DNA from: Caldisericia bacterium
Lineage (GTDB): Bacteria > Caldisericota > Caldisericia > UBA6126
DNA: 7,256 bases
Direction of reading: 5' to 3'
NCBI GenBank assembly: GCA_028708485.1
Contig: JAQVYZ010000048.1
Span: 1-7,256, forward strand
Positions 1-6,471 of this stretch are shown piece after piece; within the stretch, counting starts at the first letter, position 1, and every line of letters begins with the position of its first letter. The notes beneath the pieces were generated by a model. It was not told the origin of the DNA, made no database searches, and saw only the letters and a program-made list of their open reading frames with translations. Both the position numbers and the translations under genes were made by a program.

Positions 1-86
1 CTAACTGCTTTCCCAGGGAGACTATACGCAAAATAACTATCTATAATCTCAGGAAAGGTGGTTAGGAACCGTAATAATAGGTTCAC
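1..86 (-). CDS. trmD: Probable TrmD N-terminus, tRNA (guanine37-N1)-methyltransferase (partial)
   Basis: Reading the minus strand from a GTG at 86-84 gives 28 open codons that run off the left edge. The peptide contains FLTTFPEII followed by SYFAYSLPGKAV. This resembles the start of TrmD, where a short hydrophobic strand leads into TLFPE(I/M) and then a serine-containing helix ending in GKA or GRA. TrmD is a SAM-dependent SPOUT enzyme that makes m1G37 next to the tRNA anticodon and protects the reading frame. Its place behind rpsP-khpA-ylqD is where trmD sits in many bacteria. The gene starts 10 bp after the ylqD stop and has no visible Shine-Dalgarno sequence. The GTG is chosen because an in-frame stop lies at 107-105 and the only other non-standard option is the ATT just before it. 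Only the first tenth or so of the protein is visible, so the call rests on a short match plus context. Confidence 0.72.
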   Translation of the reverse strand, partial: MNLLLRFLTTFPEIIDSYFAYSLPGKAV

Positions 87-96
87 AATGTCAGGA

Positions 97-504
97 TTAA
101 GGTTTTATAGAGACGACAATTCCGTCACGGATCGTAATTTCCCCATTACCGATTTTTTCGAAGAGGTTGTCGCCCTCTTTGATTTCTGCCGTACTATCGA
201 GCTGCATATAAGGAAAAATCGATCCGATTTCAAGAGATTTGATCTCTTTTTGCTTTTCTTCAAGCTCTTTTTTGGCAAGCTCCTGCTGTTCACGCTCTTT
301 GGAAAGTTTACTGCGATAAGCGGATATCTCAGTGGAGCTTAGCGTACCGGCTAATAAAAACCGGCTCTCTTCTGATTTGATTTTCTCAATGGCAGAATCA
401 ATTTCTGCTTTATAGGAATTGAGTTGTTGAGAAAAATTATCCTTGAAGTCTTGCGTAACAATGACCTTAACCAGTATTTTCCTGTTAATAGAAATGGAAG
501 CCAA
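97..504 (-). CDS. ylqD: YlqD-family protein (coiled-coil, unknown function)
   Basis: This 135-residue protein matches the layout of the YlqD family, a short conserved protein encoded beside rpsP and khpA in Bacillus-type genomes and without an established biochemical role. Residues 1-20 form a beta-rich start (ISINRKILVKVIVTQDF). Residues about 25-92 are highly charged and helical, rich in Glu, Lys and Gln, and probably form a coiled coil. The C-terminal 40 residues return to a small beta region (GSIFPYMQL, then GDNLFEKIG, ending RDGIVVSI), the most family-like part. There is no signal peptide or membrane segment, so it should be cytoplasmic. The start is TTG at 504-502, with a modest AGGA about 7 nt upstream and a 12-bp gap from the khpA stop. 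No ATG near this point would keep the conserved first strand. The position suggests a role linked to ribosome or RNA maturation, but that is inference. Confidence 0.85.
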   Translation of the reverse strand: MASISINRKILVKVIVTQDFKDNFSQQLNSYKAEIDSAIEKIKSEESRFLLAGTLSSTEISAYRSKLSKEREQQELAKKELEEKQKEIKSLEIGSIFPYMQLDSTAEIKEGDNLFEKIGNGEITIRDGIVVSIKP

Positions 505-516
505 TTGAAATCCTGC

Positions 517-747
517 TTATGAAATGATGTTAATGACTGCGTTTTTGCCATTCTTGGCAGCAGCAGCGCGAATGAGAGCACGGATAGCATTGGCGGTCTT
601 TCCCTGTTTGCCAATCACTTTTCCAATATCGCTTTGTTCGACTTTAATCTCATAAACGATAGATTGTTCACCGGCAACTTCTTGAACCTGTACTTCTTCG
701 GGATGGTCGACTAATACCTTCACGATTTCTTCAATTAAACCCTTCAT
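517..747 (-). CDS. khpA: KhpA (YlqC), single KH-domain RNA-binding protein
   Basis: The 76-residue product is one KH domain with almost nothing else, the usual size for KhpA/YlqC. The RNA-binding GxxG loop is GKQG at residues 46-49, inside DIGKVIGKQGKTANAIR, followed by the helix ALIRAAAAKNGK and a last strand (AVINIIS). In Gram-positive bacteria KhpA pairs with KhpB (Jag/EloR) and binds many RNAs, with effects on cell elongation and division. Whether a KhpB partner exists here cannot be seen. The ATG directly abuts the rpsP stop codon (TAAATG). Its Shine-Dalgarno AAGGAGG (762-756, minus strand) lies inside the last codons of rpsP, 8 nt before the ATG, so the two genes are almost certainly translationally coupled. 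Confidence 0.95.
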   Translation of the reverse strand: MKGLIEEIVKVLVDHPEEVQVQEVAGEQSIVYEIKVEQSDIGKVIGKQGKTANAIRALIRAAAAKNGKNAVINIIS

Positions 748-1032
748 TTATATAGCCTCCTTGTGATTTTTGGAATCGACAAACTTTTGCCATAATTTTG
801 CTTTTTTGAGAATAGCCAATGTTTTTTCTGTTGGCTGGGCTCCTTGACGCAACCATTTAAATAGTTTTATTTCATCGATCAATACCTGTTTATCTTCATC
901 CTGTATCAGTGGTTGATAAGTACCGATCAATTCCAGATAACTGCTTTGGGGAGTCTTCCGGGAATCCATCGCAACGATACGATACATTGGTTTATGGGGA
1001 GCGCCTAGCCTTTTGAGTTTTAGTTTAACCAC
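748..1032 (-). CDS. rpsP: 30S ribosomal protein S16 (bS16)
   Basis: This 94-residue protein is bS16, a small basic 30S protein that binds 16S rRNA early and is needed for assembly of the 5' domain. Family hallmarks are the start VKLKLKRLGAPHKPMYRIVAMDSR, then GTYQP at about 37-41, and a middle section KLFKWLRQGAQPTEKTLAILKKAKLW that matches the bS16 'W...GAQPT..V..LL...G' pattern. Length is normal for the family. The start is GTG at 1032-1030 (not ATG), with a strong GGAAGGAGA Shine-Dalgarno at 1049-1041 and an 8-nt spacer. It heads the rpsP-khpA-ylqD-trmD operon and has its own promoter in the gap downstream of eno. Confidence 0.97.
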   Translation of the reverse strand: MVKLKLKRLGAPHKPMYRIVAMDSRKTPQSSYLELIGTYQPLIQDEDKQVLIDEIKLFKWLRQGAQPTEKTLAILKKAKLWQKFVDSKNHKEAI

Positions 1033-1040
1033 AAAAAATT

Positions 1041-1049
1041 TCTCCTTCC
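1041..1049 (-). promoter_or_regulatory. Shine-Dalgarno of rpsP (decides a GTG start)
   Basis: On the minus strand the sequence reads GGAAGGAGA, then AATTTTTT, then GTG. This strong ribosome binding site at an 8-nt distance supports GTG 1032-1030 as the rpsP start. Confidence 0.85.
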
Positions 1050-1074
1050 GAAATTACAAATTCAATACAATAAC

Positions 1075-1092
1075 GCTTCATTTATATGAAGC
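1075..1092 (-). promoter_or_regulatory. Stem-loop at the predicted 5' end of the rpsP operon mRNA
   Basis: GCTTCAT and ATGAAGC form a perfect 7-bp stem around a 4-nt loop. The element begins about 7 nt downstream of the predicted -10 box of the rpsP promoter, so the transcript would start at or within a nucleotide or two of the stem. No T-run follows on either strand, so it does not look like an intrinsic terminator. A 5'-terminal hairpin can protect mRNA from 5'-dependent decay; that role is inferred. Confidence 0.55.
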
Positions 1093-1099
1093 ATACAAG

Positions 1100-1127
1100 T
1101 TTATAACGAAAAAAACCCTCTTGTCAA
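1100..1127 (-). promoter_or_regulatory. Sigma-70/SigA-type promoter of the rpsP operon
   Basis: On the minus strand a perfect -35 TTGACA (1127-1122) is followed after 16 bp by TATAAA (1105-1100), 5 of 6 matches to the -10 consensus. The predicted start is near 1093-1092, giving a leader of about 60 nt before rpsP. The -35 box begins 8 bp beyond the eno stop codon. No hairpin plus T-tract is visible after eno, so read-through from eno may also feed the operon. Confidence 0.75.
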
Positions 1128-1134
1128 TTAACCG

Positions 1135-2403
1135 CTACCCTAATTTTTTCCCATAAACAGCTTGAGAACCTAAAGACTCCTCGATTCTCAGCAGTTGATT
1201 ATATTTTGCCAGTCGTTCGCTTCTGCAGGGGGCACCGGTTTTGATGTGCCCTCCTCCCATAGCCACTGCCAGGTCTGCGATAAAAGAGTCTTCTGTTTCA
1301 CCTGATCGATGGGAGATAATAAAACCGTAATGAGCATCGTTGGCCATCTGAATCGTTGAGATTGTCTCGCTTAAAGTACCGATCTGGTTCACTTTGATCA
1401 AGATGGCATTGGCAATTTTATGTTGGATACCATGCGCCAGCCTGACAGGATTGGTCACAAAAATATCGTCTCCTACAATGGGAAGTGTAGCACCTTTTTC
1501 TTTGGTAAAGGCGATCCATGCCTTTTCATCCGCTTCATCGAAAGGATCCTCGATGGAGTAGATCGGAAAATCCTTGCATAAGGTGATGTAGTAATTCATT
1601 AATTTTGTAAAGTCTATATCACCCAATTCATGAATGAAGTATTGATCGTCTTTGTAGTAACTTGAGGCAGCACAATCCAGAGCGATGGATACTTGTTTTC
1701 CAGGTTTGTATCCTGTATCGCCAATCGCCTGGACCAGGAATTCCAACGCTTCCCGGTTCGATCCTAAATTGGGAGCAAATCCGCCTTCATCCCCGATAGA
1801 GGTAGACAATTTTTTAGATTTCAGGATTTTTTTCAAGGTTTGATAAACCTCAGCTCCGGCTCTTAATCCATCCCTGAAAGAGTCAAATCCATGCGGAACC
1901 AGCATAAATTCCTGGATATCAATATTGTTATCTGCATGCATCCCTCCGTTGATGACATTCAACATCGGAATGGGCAACCAGTTGGCTTGTTTTCCGCCTA
2001 GGTATTCAAATAATGGCACTTCCAATGAAAGGGAAGCTGCTTTTGCGACAGCGAGTGAGACACCGAGAAGTGCATTCGCTCCCAGTTTGGATTTGTTGTC
2101 AGTTCCATCCAATTCGATGAGCTTCTGGTCGATTGCATACTGAGCAAATACATCCCAGCCGATTAATTCGGGTTCAATCACGTCCAATATGTTGTTTACC
2201 GCCTTCAGAACGCCTTTTCCATGATATCTGGCTGCATCCTGATCGCGCAATTCAAGGGCTTCTTTTTTTCCGGTAGAAGCACCGGAAGGAATGGCAGCTC
2301 TTCCTACAAGACCTGATTCCAGGATCACATCGACTTCGACGGTTGGAAAACCTCTTGAATCTAATATTTCTCTTGGTTTAATCTCTTGTATAATATCTAT
2401 CAT
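1135..2403 (-). CDS. eno: Enolase (phosphopyruvate hydratase)
   Basis: Enolase interconverts 2-phosphoglycerate and phosphoenolpyruvate in glycolysis and gluconeogenesis, in the cytoplasm, using Mg2+. The 422-residue protein is full length for a bacterial enolase. It opens with REILDSRGFPTVEVDV and the substrate-loop motif SGASTGKKEALELRD (about 40-54). The catalytic acid/base region GDEGGFAP gives E206. Metal ligands are D243 (ALDCAAS), E285 (SIEDP) and D312 (VGDD). The catalytic lysine is K337 in the signature ILIKVNQIGTLSET, and the phosphate-binding SHRSGETED segment starts at about 364. No expected active-site residue is missing. The ATG is preceded by GGGGAAAG 4 nt upstream. It is transcribed divergently from trpS across an 88-bp gap and lies just upstream of the rpsP operon on the same strand. 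In many bacteria eno sits with other glycolytic genes, so this placement is somewhat unusual. Confidence 0.98.
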   Translation of the reverse strand: MIDIIQEIKPREILDSRGFPTVEVDVILESGLVGRAAIPSGASTGKKEALELRDQDAARYHGKGVLKAVNNILDVIEPELIGWDVFAQYAIDQKLIELDGTDNKSKLGANALLGVSLAVAKAASLSLEVPLFEYLGGKQANWLPIPMLNVINGGMHADNNIDIQEFMLVPHGFDSFRDGLRAGAEVYQTLKKILKSKKLSTSIGDEGGFAPNLGSNREALEFLVQAIGDTGYKPGKQVSIALDCAASSYYKDDQYFIHELGDIDFTKLMNYYITLCKDFPIYSIEDPFDEADEKAWIAFTKEKGATLPIVGDDIFVTNPVRLAHGIQHKIANAILIKVNQIGTLSETISTIQMANDAHYGFIISHRSGETEDSFIADLAVAMGGGHIKTGAPCRSERLAKYNQLLRIEESLGSQAVYGKKLG

Positions 2404-2409
2404 TGCTTT

Positions 2410-2465
2410 CCCCTTTTATCAAAATCTATAAAAAGTATACTAAAAAGGAGAGATTTGATAAGGGG
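2410..2465. promoter_or_regulatory. Imperfect palindromic divergent promoter region between eno and trpS
   Basis: The eno-trpS gap is a 56-bp imperfect palindrome. The outer arms CCCCTT (2410-2415) and AAGGGG (2460-2465) and the centre AGTATACT (2434-2441) share the same axis at 2437.5. Between them are the related arm sequences TTATCAAAATC (2416-2426) and GATTTGATAA (2452-2461), offset by small insertions. The centre supplies TATACT as a -10 hexamer on each strand. The symmetry suggests a shared bidirectional promoter, a dimeric-regulator operator, or both. The eno ribosome binding site overlaps the left arm. Confidence 0.5.
2434..2461 (-). promoter_or_regulatory. Candidate eno promoter
   Basis: The minus strand has TATACT (2439-2434, 5 of 6 matches to the -10 consensus), preceded at 16 bp by TTATCA (2461-2456, 4 of 6 to TTGACA). 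Transcription would begin near 2427, giving a short leader of about 24 nt before the eno ATG. On the plus strand the same palindrome gives TATACT (2436-2441) for trpS, but no -35 box of comparable quality stands at the right distance. Confidence 0.45.
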
Positions 2466-2470
2466 TTGAA

Positions 2471-2489
2471 TTGGTAACCAAGAGGTGAT
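2471..2489 (+). promoter_or_regulatory. trpS leader: small inverted repeat and Shine-Dalgarno
   Basis: TTGGTAACCAA (2471-2481) is an inverted repeat that directly abuts GAGGTGAT (2482-2489), an eight-base match to the anti-Shine-Dalgarno complement just before the trpS ATG at 2492. The ribosome site is convincing and fixes the start. A regulatory role for the small repeat is only possible. The leader is too short for a T-box, which controls trpS in many Firmicutes. Confidence 0.6.
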
Positions 2490-2491
2490 GA

Positions 2492-3505
2492 ATGAGTCAG
2501 TTAAAAAGAGTAGTCAGTGGAGCCCGGCCAACAGGCAGGTTACATATGGGAAATTATTTCGGTTCTTTAAAGAATTGGGTGCAAATTCAGAATTCACGTC
2601 AATATGATTGTTATTTTTTTATTGCTGATTTGCATTCGCTTACTACCGCTTATGAAAATCCGAAAGATGTCGGAAACCGCTTGTTTGATATGTACTGCGA
2701 AATGCTTGCGATCGGTTTGGATCCGGAAAAATCCATTCTCTTTTTCCAATCTCAGATTCCACAGCACTCCGAGCTTTTTCTGTTTTTTTCGATGATCACC
2801 CCGATCAGCTGGTTGGAGAGAAATCCTACCGTAAAAGATATGATCCGGGATTTAGACTTAAAAGATAATGTCAATTTCGGATTGATCGGTTATCCGGTCT
2901 TACAAGCTTCCGATATCGCCTTATACAAGGGGGACTTCGTACCTATCGGAAAAGACCAGCTCCCTCACCTAGAGATTACAAGAGAGATTGTCAGGCGCTT
3001 TAATTATCTGTACGGGGAGACTTTTCCCGAACCGAAAGAGCTTCTGACCGATATTCCAATCCTCTCAGGATTGGATGGGAAGAAGATGAGCAAAAGTCTG
3101 GAAAACACGATCTATTTAACCGCAACGGAAGAGGAGATTGACAGTTGTGTGAAAAAAGCTGTGACAGATCCCGGAAGAGTGTACCGGCAGGATAAGGGAC
3201 ATCCGGAGATATGTAATGTATATAAATACCATGCGTTGTTTAGCCCGGAAAAGCAGGAGGAGCTAACAGTTGCCTGCCAGGAAGCTACGATTGGGTGTGC
3301 TGAGTGTAAAAAGAACCTGAAACTAACCCTGAACCAATTTATCACTCCATTTCGGGATAAGAAAGATTCCCTCATCACTTCCCCGGAAACGAAAAACAGA
3401 TTAATGGAGCAACTCAGGATCAATCAACAGAAGGCACAGGAAGAAGCCTTGCGGGTGATCACTGAAGTGAAGCAGTTATTCCATTTCGAGGTGTTCCATG
3501 AATAA
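2492..3505 (+). CDS. trpS: Tryptophan--tRNA ligase (TrpRS), putative [4Fe-4S] type
   Basis: TrpRS is a class Ic synthetase that charges tRNA-Trp, using ATP, in the cytoplasm. At 337 residues the length is normal. The HIGH-type motif is PTGRLHMGN (13-21) and the KMSKS loop is GKKMSKS (196-202). The segment YPVLQASDIALYKGDFVPIGKDQ (134-156) carries the tryptophan-pocket aspartate D141 and the usual VPxGxDQ stretch. The C-terminal tRNA-binding domain contains four cysteines, C241, C262, C269 and C272, spaced C-x20-C-x6-C-x2-C. This is close to the C-x22-C-x6-C-x2-C motif that binds a [4Fe-4S] cluster in Thermotoga maritima TrpRS, so an iron-sulfur form is likely. It is the first gene of the trpS-gltX-cysS-rlmB cluster. 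Its last 8 bp overlap the gltX start (ATGAATAA). No T-box leader is present. Confidence 0.98.
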   Translation: MSQLKRVVSGARPTGRLHMGNYFGSLKNWVQIQNSRQYDCYFFIADLHSLTTAYENPKDVGNRLFDMYCEMLAIGLDPEKSILFFQSQIPQHSELFLFFSMITPISWLERNPTVKDMIRDLDLKDNVNFGLIGYPVLQASDIALYKGDFVPIGKDQLPHLEITREIVRRFNYLYGETFPEPKELLTDIPILSGLDGKKMSKSLENTIYLTATEEEIDSCVKKAVTDPGRVYRQDKGHPEICNVYKYHALFSPEKQEELTVACQEATIGCAECKKNLKLTLNQFITPFRDKKDSLITSPETKNRLMEQLRINQQKAQEEALRVITEVKQLFHFEVFHE

Positions 3506-4994
3506 ACAAATACGTGTTCGATTCCCGCCTTCTCCCACCGGAAACCTACACATCGGGAATGCCCGTACAGCTTTGTTCAATTATCTCTTTTGCCGGCATC
3601 ACGAAGGAACTTTTGTCTTTCGGATCGAAGATACGGATTTTGCCCGTTCAACAGAGGCTTTCATGCAAAATGAGATCGATGCGATGAATTGGCTTCAAAT
3701 TCATTGGGATGAAGGTATTCAACGAGGCGGGGAGTATGCTCCCTACAAGCAAAGCGAACGGCTTCCGATTTACCGGCAATACATTGATCAATTACTGAAA
3801 GAGGGAAAAGCATACCGTTGTTTCTGTTCTTCAGAACAGATCGAGCAGGACAGGAACGAAACGGTCGAAGGCGCGATGGTCGGGAAGTACTCGGGAAGGT
3901 GCCGTCATCTCTCACAACAGGAAACAGAATCGAACCTGGAGAGGCAGGTGCCCTTTGTAATTCGGTATCAACTGCCGGAGAATACACAGGATATTGTTAT
4001 TCAGGACCTGATCCGCGGAAAGATGGTTTTTACCTCCGACAATCTGGATGATTTTATCCTGGTCAGGTCTGATAGCATACCGACCTATAATTTTGCTGTA
4101 ACCATTGATGATGCCACGATGCATATTACTCATGTCATCCGAGGAGAAGACCATTTGTTCGGCAATACACCGCGTCAGATTTTGTTATACCGCGACCTTG
4201 GCTTTGAAATTCCAGCCTTTGCTCATTTGCCAATGATTTTAGGATCCGATAAAACAAAATTGAGTAAACGCCATGGCGCGTTTGCCGTGACCGATTATAA
4301 GGAGATGGGATTTTTGCCTGATGCTATTGTGAACTACATGGCTTTGTTGGGTTGGTCGCCTAAAAGCAACGAAGAAGTATTTTCGATGGAAGAGATGATT
4401 GAGCGGTTTGATCTATCACACGTGAATGTCAGCCCGGCTGTGTTTGATTTTGAAAAATTAAAATGGTTTAACCAACAGCATATGAAAAGAAAAAGCACTG
4501 CATACCTGGTTGGGCTGGAAGCCCCTTTTCTGAAAGATAAACTCAATGCAAAAAAATGGGCTGAAGAGAATCAAGAAAGCATCGAAGGCGTATTTGAATC
4601 CTTACGGAAGCATCTGGTCACCTTGCAAGATTTTCCGGAATACCTGGAGAAATTTCATCAGTATGAACATTTAGGATTCGGGGAGCACCAAGAAGAATTG
4701 ATGGACAGCTTACCGCTTTTTGATGCTTTTCAAGCTGGATTGGACACTGTACCGAACTGGAATACCGAAGATATCTCCCAATATATTCAAAATACCGGTA
4801 AAGAATTGCAAATTAAAGGAAAAAATTTATATCATCCTTTAAGAATTGCACTCACAAACGAAGAGCAGGGACCTGATTTGCCTGTTATTATCGTAGTGAT
4901 GGGAAAACAAACGGTAAAAAACAGATTGCAACGGTGGTGCGAGATCATCCGGTCAACAAAAGATCCTGCTGAAGGAGGAAATGATGGAAATTAG
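3498..4994 (+). CDS. gltX: Glutamate--tRNA ligase (GluRS)
   Basis: GluRS charges tRNA-Glu. In bacteria lacking GlnRS the same enzyme also charges tRNA-Gln with glutamate for later amidation; which type this is cannot be told here. The 498-residue protein begins with VRFPPSPTGNLHIGNARTALFNYLF, where HIGN (18-21) is the class I HIGH motif. The Glu-binding start is FRIEDTD (41-47). A putative zinc site resembles that of E. coli GluRS: C108-x-C110, then C135-x-H137. VIRGEDHLFGNTPRQ (213-227) and the KMSKS equivalent DKTKLSKRHG (251-260) follow. The C-terminal anticodon-binding region ends in a typical GKNLYHPLRIALTNEEQGPDLP stretch. GAGGTG lies 4 nt before the ATG, inside the end of trpS, so translation is probably coupled. 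The 3' end overlaps cysS. No cysE gene separates gltX and cysS, unlike Bacillus. Confidence 0.98.
   Translation: MNKQIRVRFPPSPTGNLHIGNARTALFNYLFCRHHEGTFVFRIEDTDFARSTEAFMQNEIDAMNWLQIHWDEGIQRGGEYAPYKQSERLPIYRQYIDQLLKEGKAYRCFCSSEQIEQDRNETVEGAMVGKYSGRCRHLSQQETESNLERQVPFVIRYQLPENTQDIVIQDLIRGKMVFTSDNLDDFILVRSDSIPTYNFAVTIDDATMHITHVIRGEDHLFGNTPRQILLYRDLGFEIPAFAHLPMILGSDKTKLSKRHGAFAVTDYKEMGFLPDAIVNYMALLGWSPKSNEEVFSMEEMIERFDLSHVNVSPAVFDFEKLKWFNQQHMKRKSTAYLVGLEAPFLKDKLNAKKWAEENQESIEGVFESLRKHLVTLQDFPEYLEKFHQYEHLGFGEHQEELMDSLPLFDAFQAGLDTVPNWNTEDISQYIQNTGKELQIKGKNLYHPLRIALTNEEQGPDLPVIIVVMGKQTVKNRLQRWCEIIRSTKDPAEGGNDGN
4972..4978 (+). promoter_or_regulatory. Shine-Dalgarno of cysS (favours the second ATG)
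   Basis: AAGGAGG stands only 2 nt before the ATG at 4981 but 5 nt before the ATG at 4984. The second spacing is more normal, so MEISFYDT is preferred to MMEISFYDT as the CysRS N-terminus. The site lies within the last codons of gltX. Confidence 0.6.
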
Positions 4995-6468
4995 TTTTTA
5001 CGATACCCTAACCGCGCAAAAAATCGAGTTTAAGCCCAGGGAACCAGGGAAAGTCTATATGTATGTCTGTGGATTGACACCGAGTAATTATCCTCATGTT
5101 GGTCATGCCAGGACCGCTGTGATTTTTGACTTGATACGACGGATATTTGAAAAGAACGGGTACCGTGTTTTTTATTACTCAAATTTTACGGATATTGATG
5201 ATAAAATAATTCAACGCTCTCTTGATGAGAAGATCACCACCGTTGAGGTAGCGAAAAAATACAGCGAAGCGTATCTTGAAGCGATGGATCAGCTACACAT
5301 CAAGCCGCTTGAGAAGTGGGCAAAGGTAACTGAGAATATTCCGGAAATCATCGAGATGGTTTCCAAGCTGATAGAGAATGGGTATGCCTATGAATCTGAG
5401 GGTGATGTGTATTACAGGGTAAAGAAATTCTCCACTTACGGAAAACTCTCTAAAAGAAGTATCAAAGAGATGTTGATTGGTGCCAGAATAGCACCGGGCG
5501 AGAAGAAAGAGGATCAGCTTGATTTTGCACTATGGAAAGCTGCCAAACCCGGGGAACCTTCATGGGATAGCCCATGGGGAAAAGGAAGACCGGGATGGCA
5601 TATCGAATGCTCTGCCATGTCTCTGAAATTTCTCGGGAATCATTTTGATATTCATGGAGGCGCTCAGGATCTGATTTTCCCACATCATGAAAACGAGATT
5701 GCGCAAGCGGAAGCCTATACCGGAATCAGCCCTTTTTCCAAATACTGGATTCATACAGGCTGGGTTACTTTGAACCGCGAGAAAATGTCAAAATCCATCG
5801 GCAATGTTTTTTTGATATCCGAAGCTTTAAAAGTTGTCTCGCCGAATGTTTTACGATTTTTCTTCATCGAGACTTTATATTCCAGTCCTTTGGAGTACAA
5901 TCTGGACCAACTACATCAGGCCAGCAGAGCGTTTGAAAGAATTGTTATCACAATACAGCGTTTGGATGAAGCCATTGCGAAAGCGGCATCCGGTCAAAAA
6001 AATGAAAAAATGCTGAATGGTTTCAAAAAACTGCATGATTCTTTTCATCAGGCATTGGCTCAGAACTTCAATACACCTCAGGGAATTGCCGTCTTGATGA
6101 ATGCAATTCGAGAGCTGAACAAACTGCTGGATACCGTCAATCAATCCCTGGAAGACCTTCAATCAATCAAAGCGTTTTTTTCTGATTGGTTTGATACGTT
6201 AGGTTTGGTTAATGTTGCTGAAACGGAACTCTCGAAAGAAGAGTGGGACCTGTCCAGTGAGATGAAAGTGATCGCTTCCAAACACCGGATGGAATTTAGC
6301 GAAAATCAATCAGTGGTGGACATGATCCAGGCGTTTATCCAAAAAAGAGATGAGTACCGACAGAATAAACAATACTTTGAATCCGATGAAATCAGAAATG
6401 ATTTGTATGCGTTAAAAATCCAGCTGGAAGATAAAAAGGATGGCACGGAATACAGGATTATTCCATAA
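4984..6468 (+). CDS. cysS: Cysteine--tRNA ligase (CysRS)
   Basis: CysRS is a class I synthetase that charges tRNA-Cys and uses an active-site zinc to select cysteine. Counting from the ATG at 4984, the product has 494 residues, slightly longer than the typical 460-470. The zinc ligands are C29 (MYVCGLTP), C209 (HIECSAMS), H234 and E238 (FPHHENEIAQ), at nearly the same positions as in E. coli CysRS. The HIGH motif is HVGH (38-41), within NYPHVGHARTAVIFD, and KMSKS is at 267-271 (LNREKMSKSIGNV). Other family blocks are NFTDIDDKII, the segment LDFALWKAAKPGEPSWDSPWG and GRPGWHIECSAM, and the IHGGAQDLIFPHHENE run. A DALR-like helical tail follows. An alternative ATG at 4981 would add one Met. The gene overlaps gltX by 11 bp (14 bp from 4981) and is followed after 3 bp by rlmB in the same frame. 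Confidence 0.98.
   Translation: MEISFYDTLTAQKIEFKPREPGKVYMYVCGLTPSNYPHVGHARTAVIFDLIRRIFEKNGYRVFYYSNFTDIDDKIIQRSLDEKITTVEVAKKYSEAYLEAMDQLHIKPLEKWAKVTENIPEIIEMVSKLIENGYAYESEGDVYYRVKKFSTYGKLSKRSIKEMLIGARIAPGEKKEDQLDFALWKAAKPGEPSWDSPWGKGRPGWHIECSAMSLKFLGNHFDIHGGAQDLIFPHHENEIAQAEAYTGISPFSKYWIHTGWVTLNREKMSKSIGNVFLISEALKVVSPNVLRFFFIETLYSSPLEYNLDQLHQASRAFERIVITIQRLDEAIAKAASGQKNEKMLNGFKKLHDSFHQALAQNFNTPQGIAVLMNAIRELNKLLDTVNQSLEDLQSIKAFFSDWFDTLGLVNVAETELSKEEWDLSSEMKVIASKHRMEFSENQSVVDMIQAFIQKRDEYRQNKQYFESDEIRNDLYALKIQLEDKKDGTEYRIIP
6447..6464 (+). promoter_or_regulatory. Small hairpin at the cysS end presenting an AGGA before rlmB
   Basis: GGAATA and TATTCC form a 6-bp stem with loop CAGGAT, just before the cysS stop. 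The only Shine-Dalgarno-like bases upstream of rlmB (AGGA, 6454-6457) are in this loop, 14 nt before the ATG. Stem pairing would bring the AGGA closer in space, but this may be chance. Confidence 0.3.
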
Positions 6469-6471
6469 AAC

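Noticed and set aside
58..342. Plus-strand ORF of 94 codons rich in Phe and Leu
   Set aside because: It is antisense to ylqD. Its Phe/Leu runs mirror the Lys/Glu-rich coiled coil, and it has no family resemblance.
1075..1092. Hairpin read as a terminator or an inserted repeat
   Set aside because: No T-run follows on either strand and no second copy of the repeat was seen in the window.
1093..1134. Intrinsic terminator after eno
   Set aside because: A run of seven T occurs on the minus strand (1114-1108), but no stem precedes it. The bases fit better as the spacer of the rpsP promoter.
2445..2469. Tiny leader peptide (AAGGAG, then TTG ATA AGG GGT TGA)
   Set aside because: It would encode only four residues, includes no Trp codon, and begins with TTG. 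The AAGGAG is probably chance in a purine-rich leader.
2404..2491. T-box or Trp-responsive riboswitch ahead of trpS
   Set aside because: The whole gap is only 88 bp and has no conserved T-box sequence (AGGGTGGNACCGCG-like) and no antiterminator/terminator pair.
3661..3987. Minus-strand ORF of 108 codons inside gltX
   Set aside because: It is antisense to a well-conserved gltX segment that includes the zinc-site region, and shows no recognisable domain or ribosome binding site.
5911..6162. Minus-strand ORF of 83 codons inside cysS
   Set aside because: It is antisense to the C-terminal helical region of CysRS, with no upstream promoter or motif.
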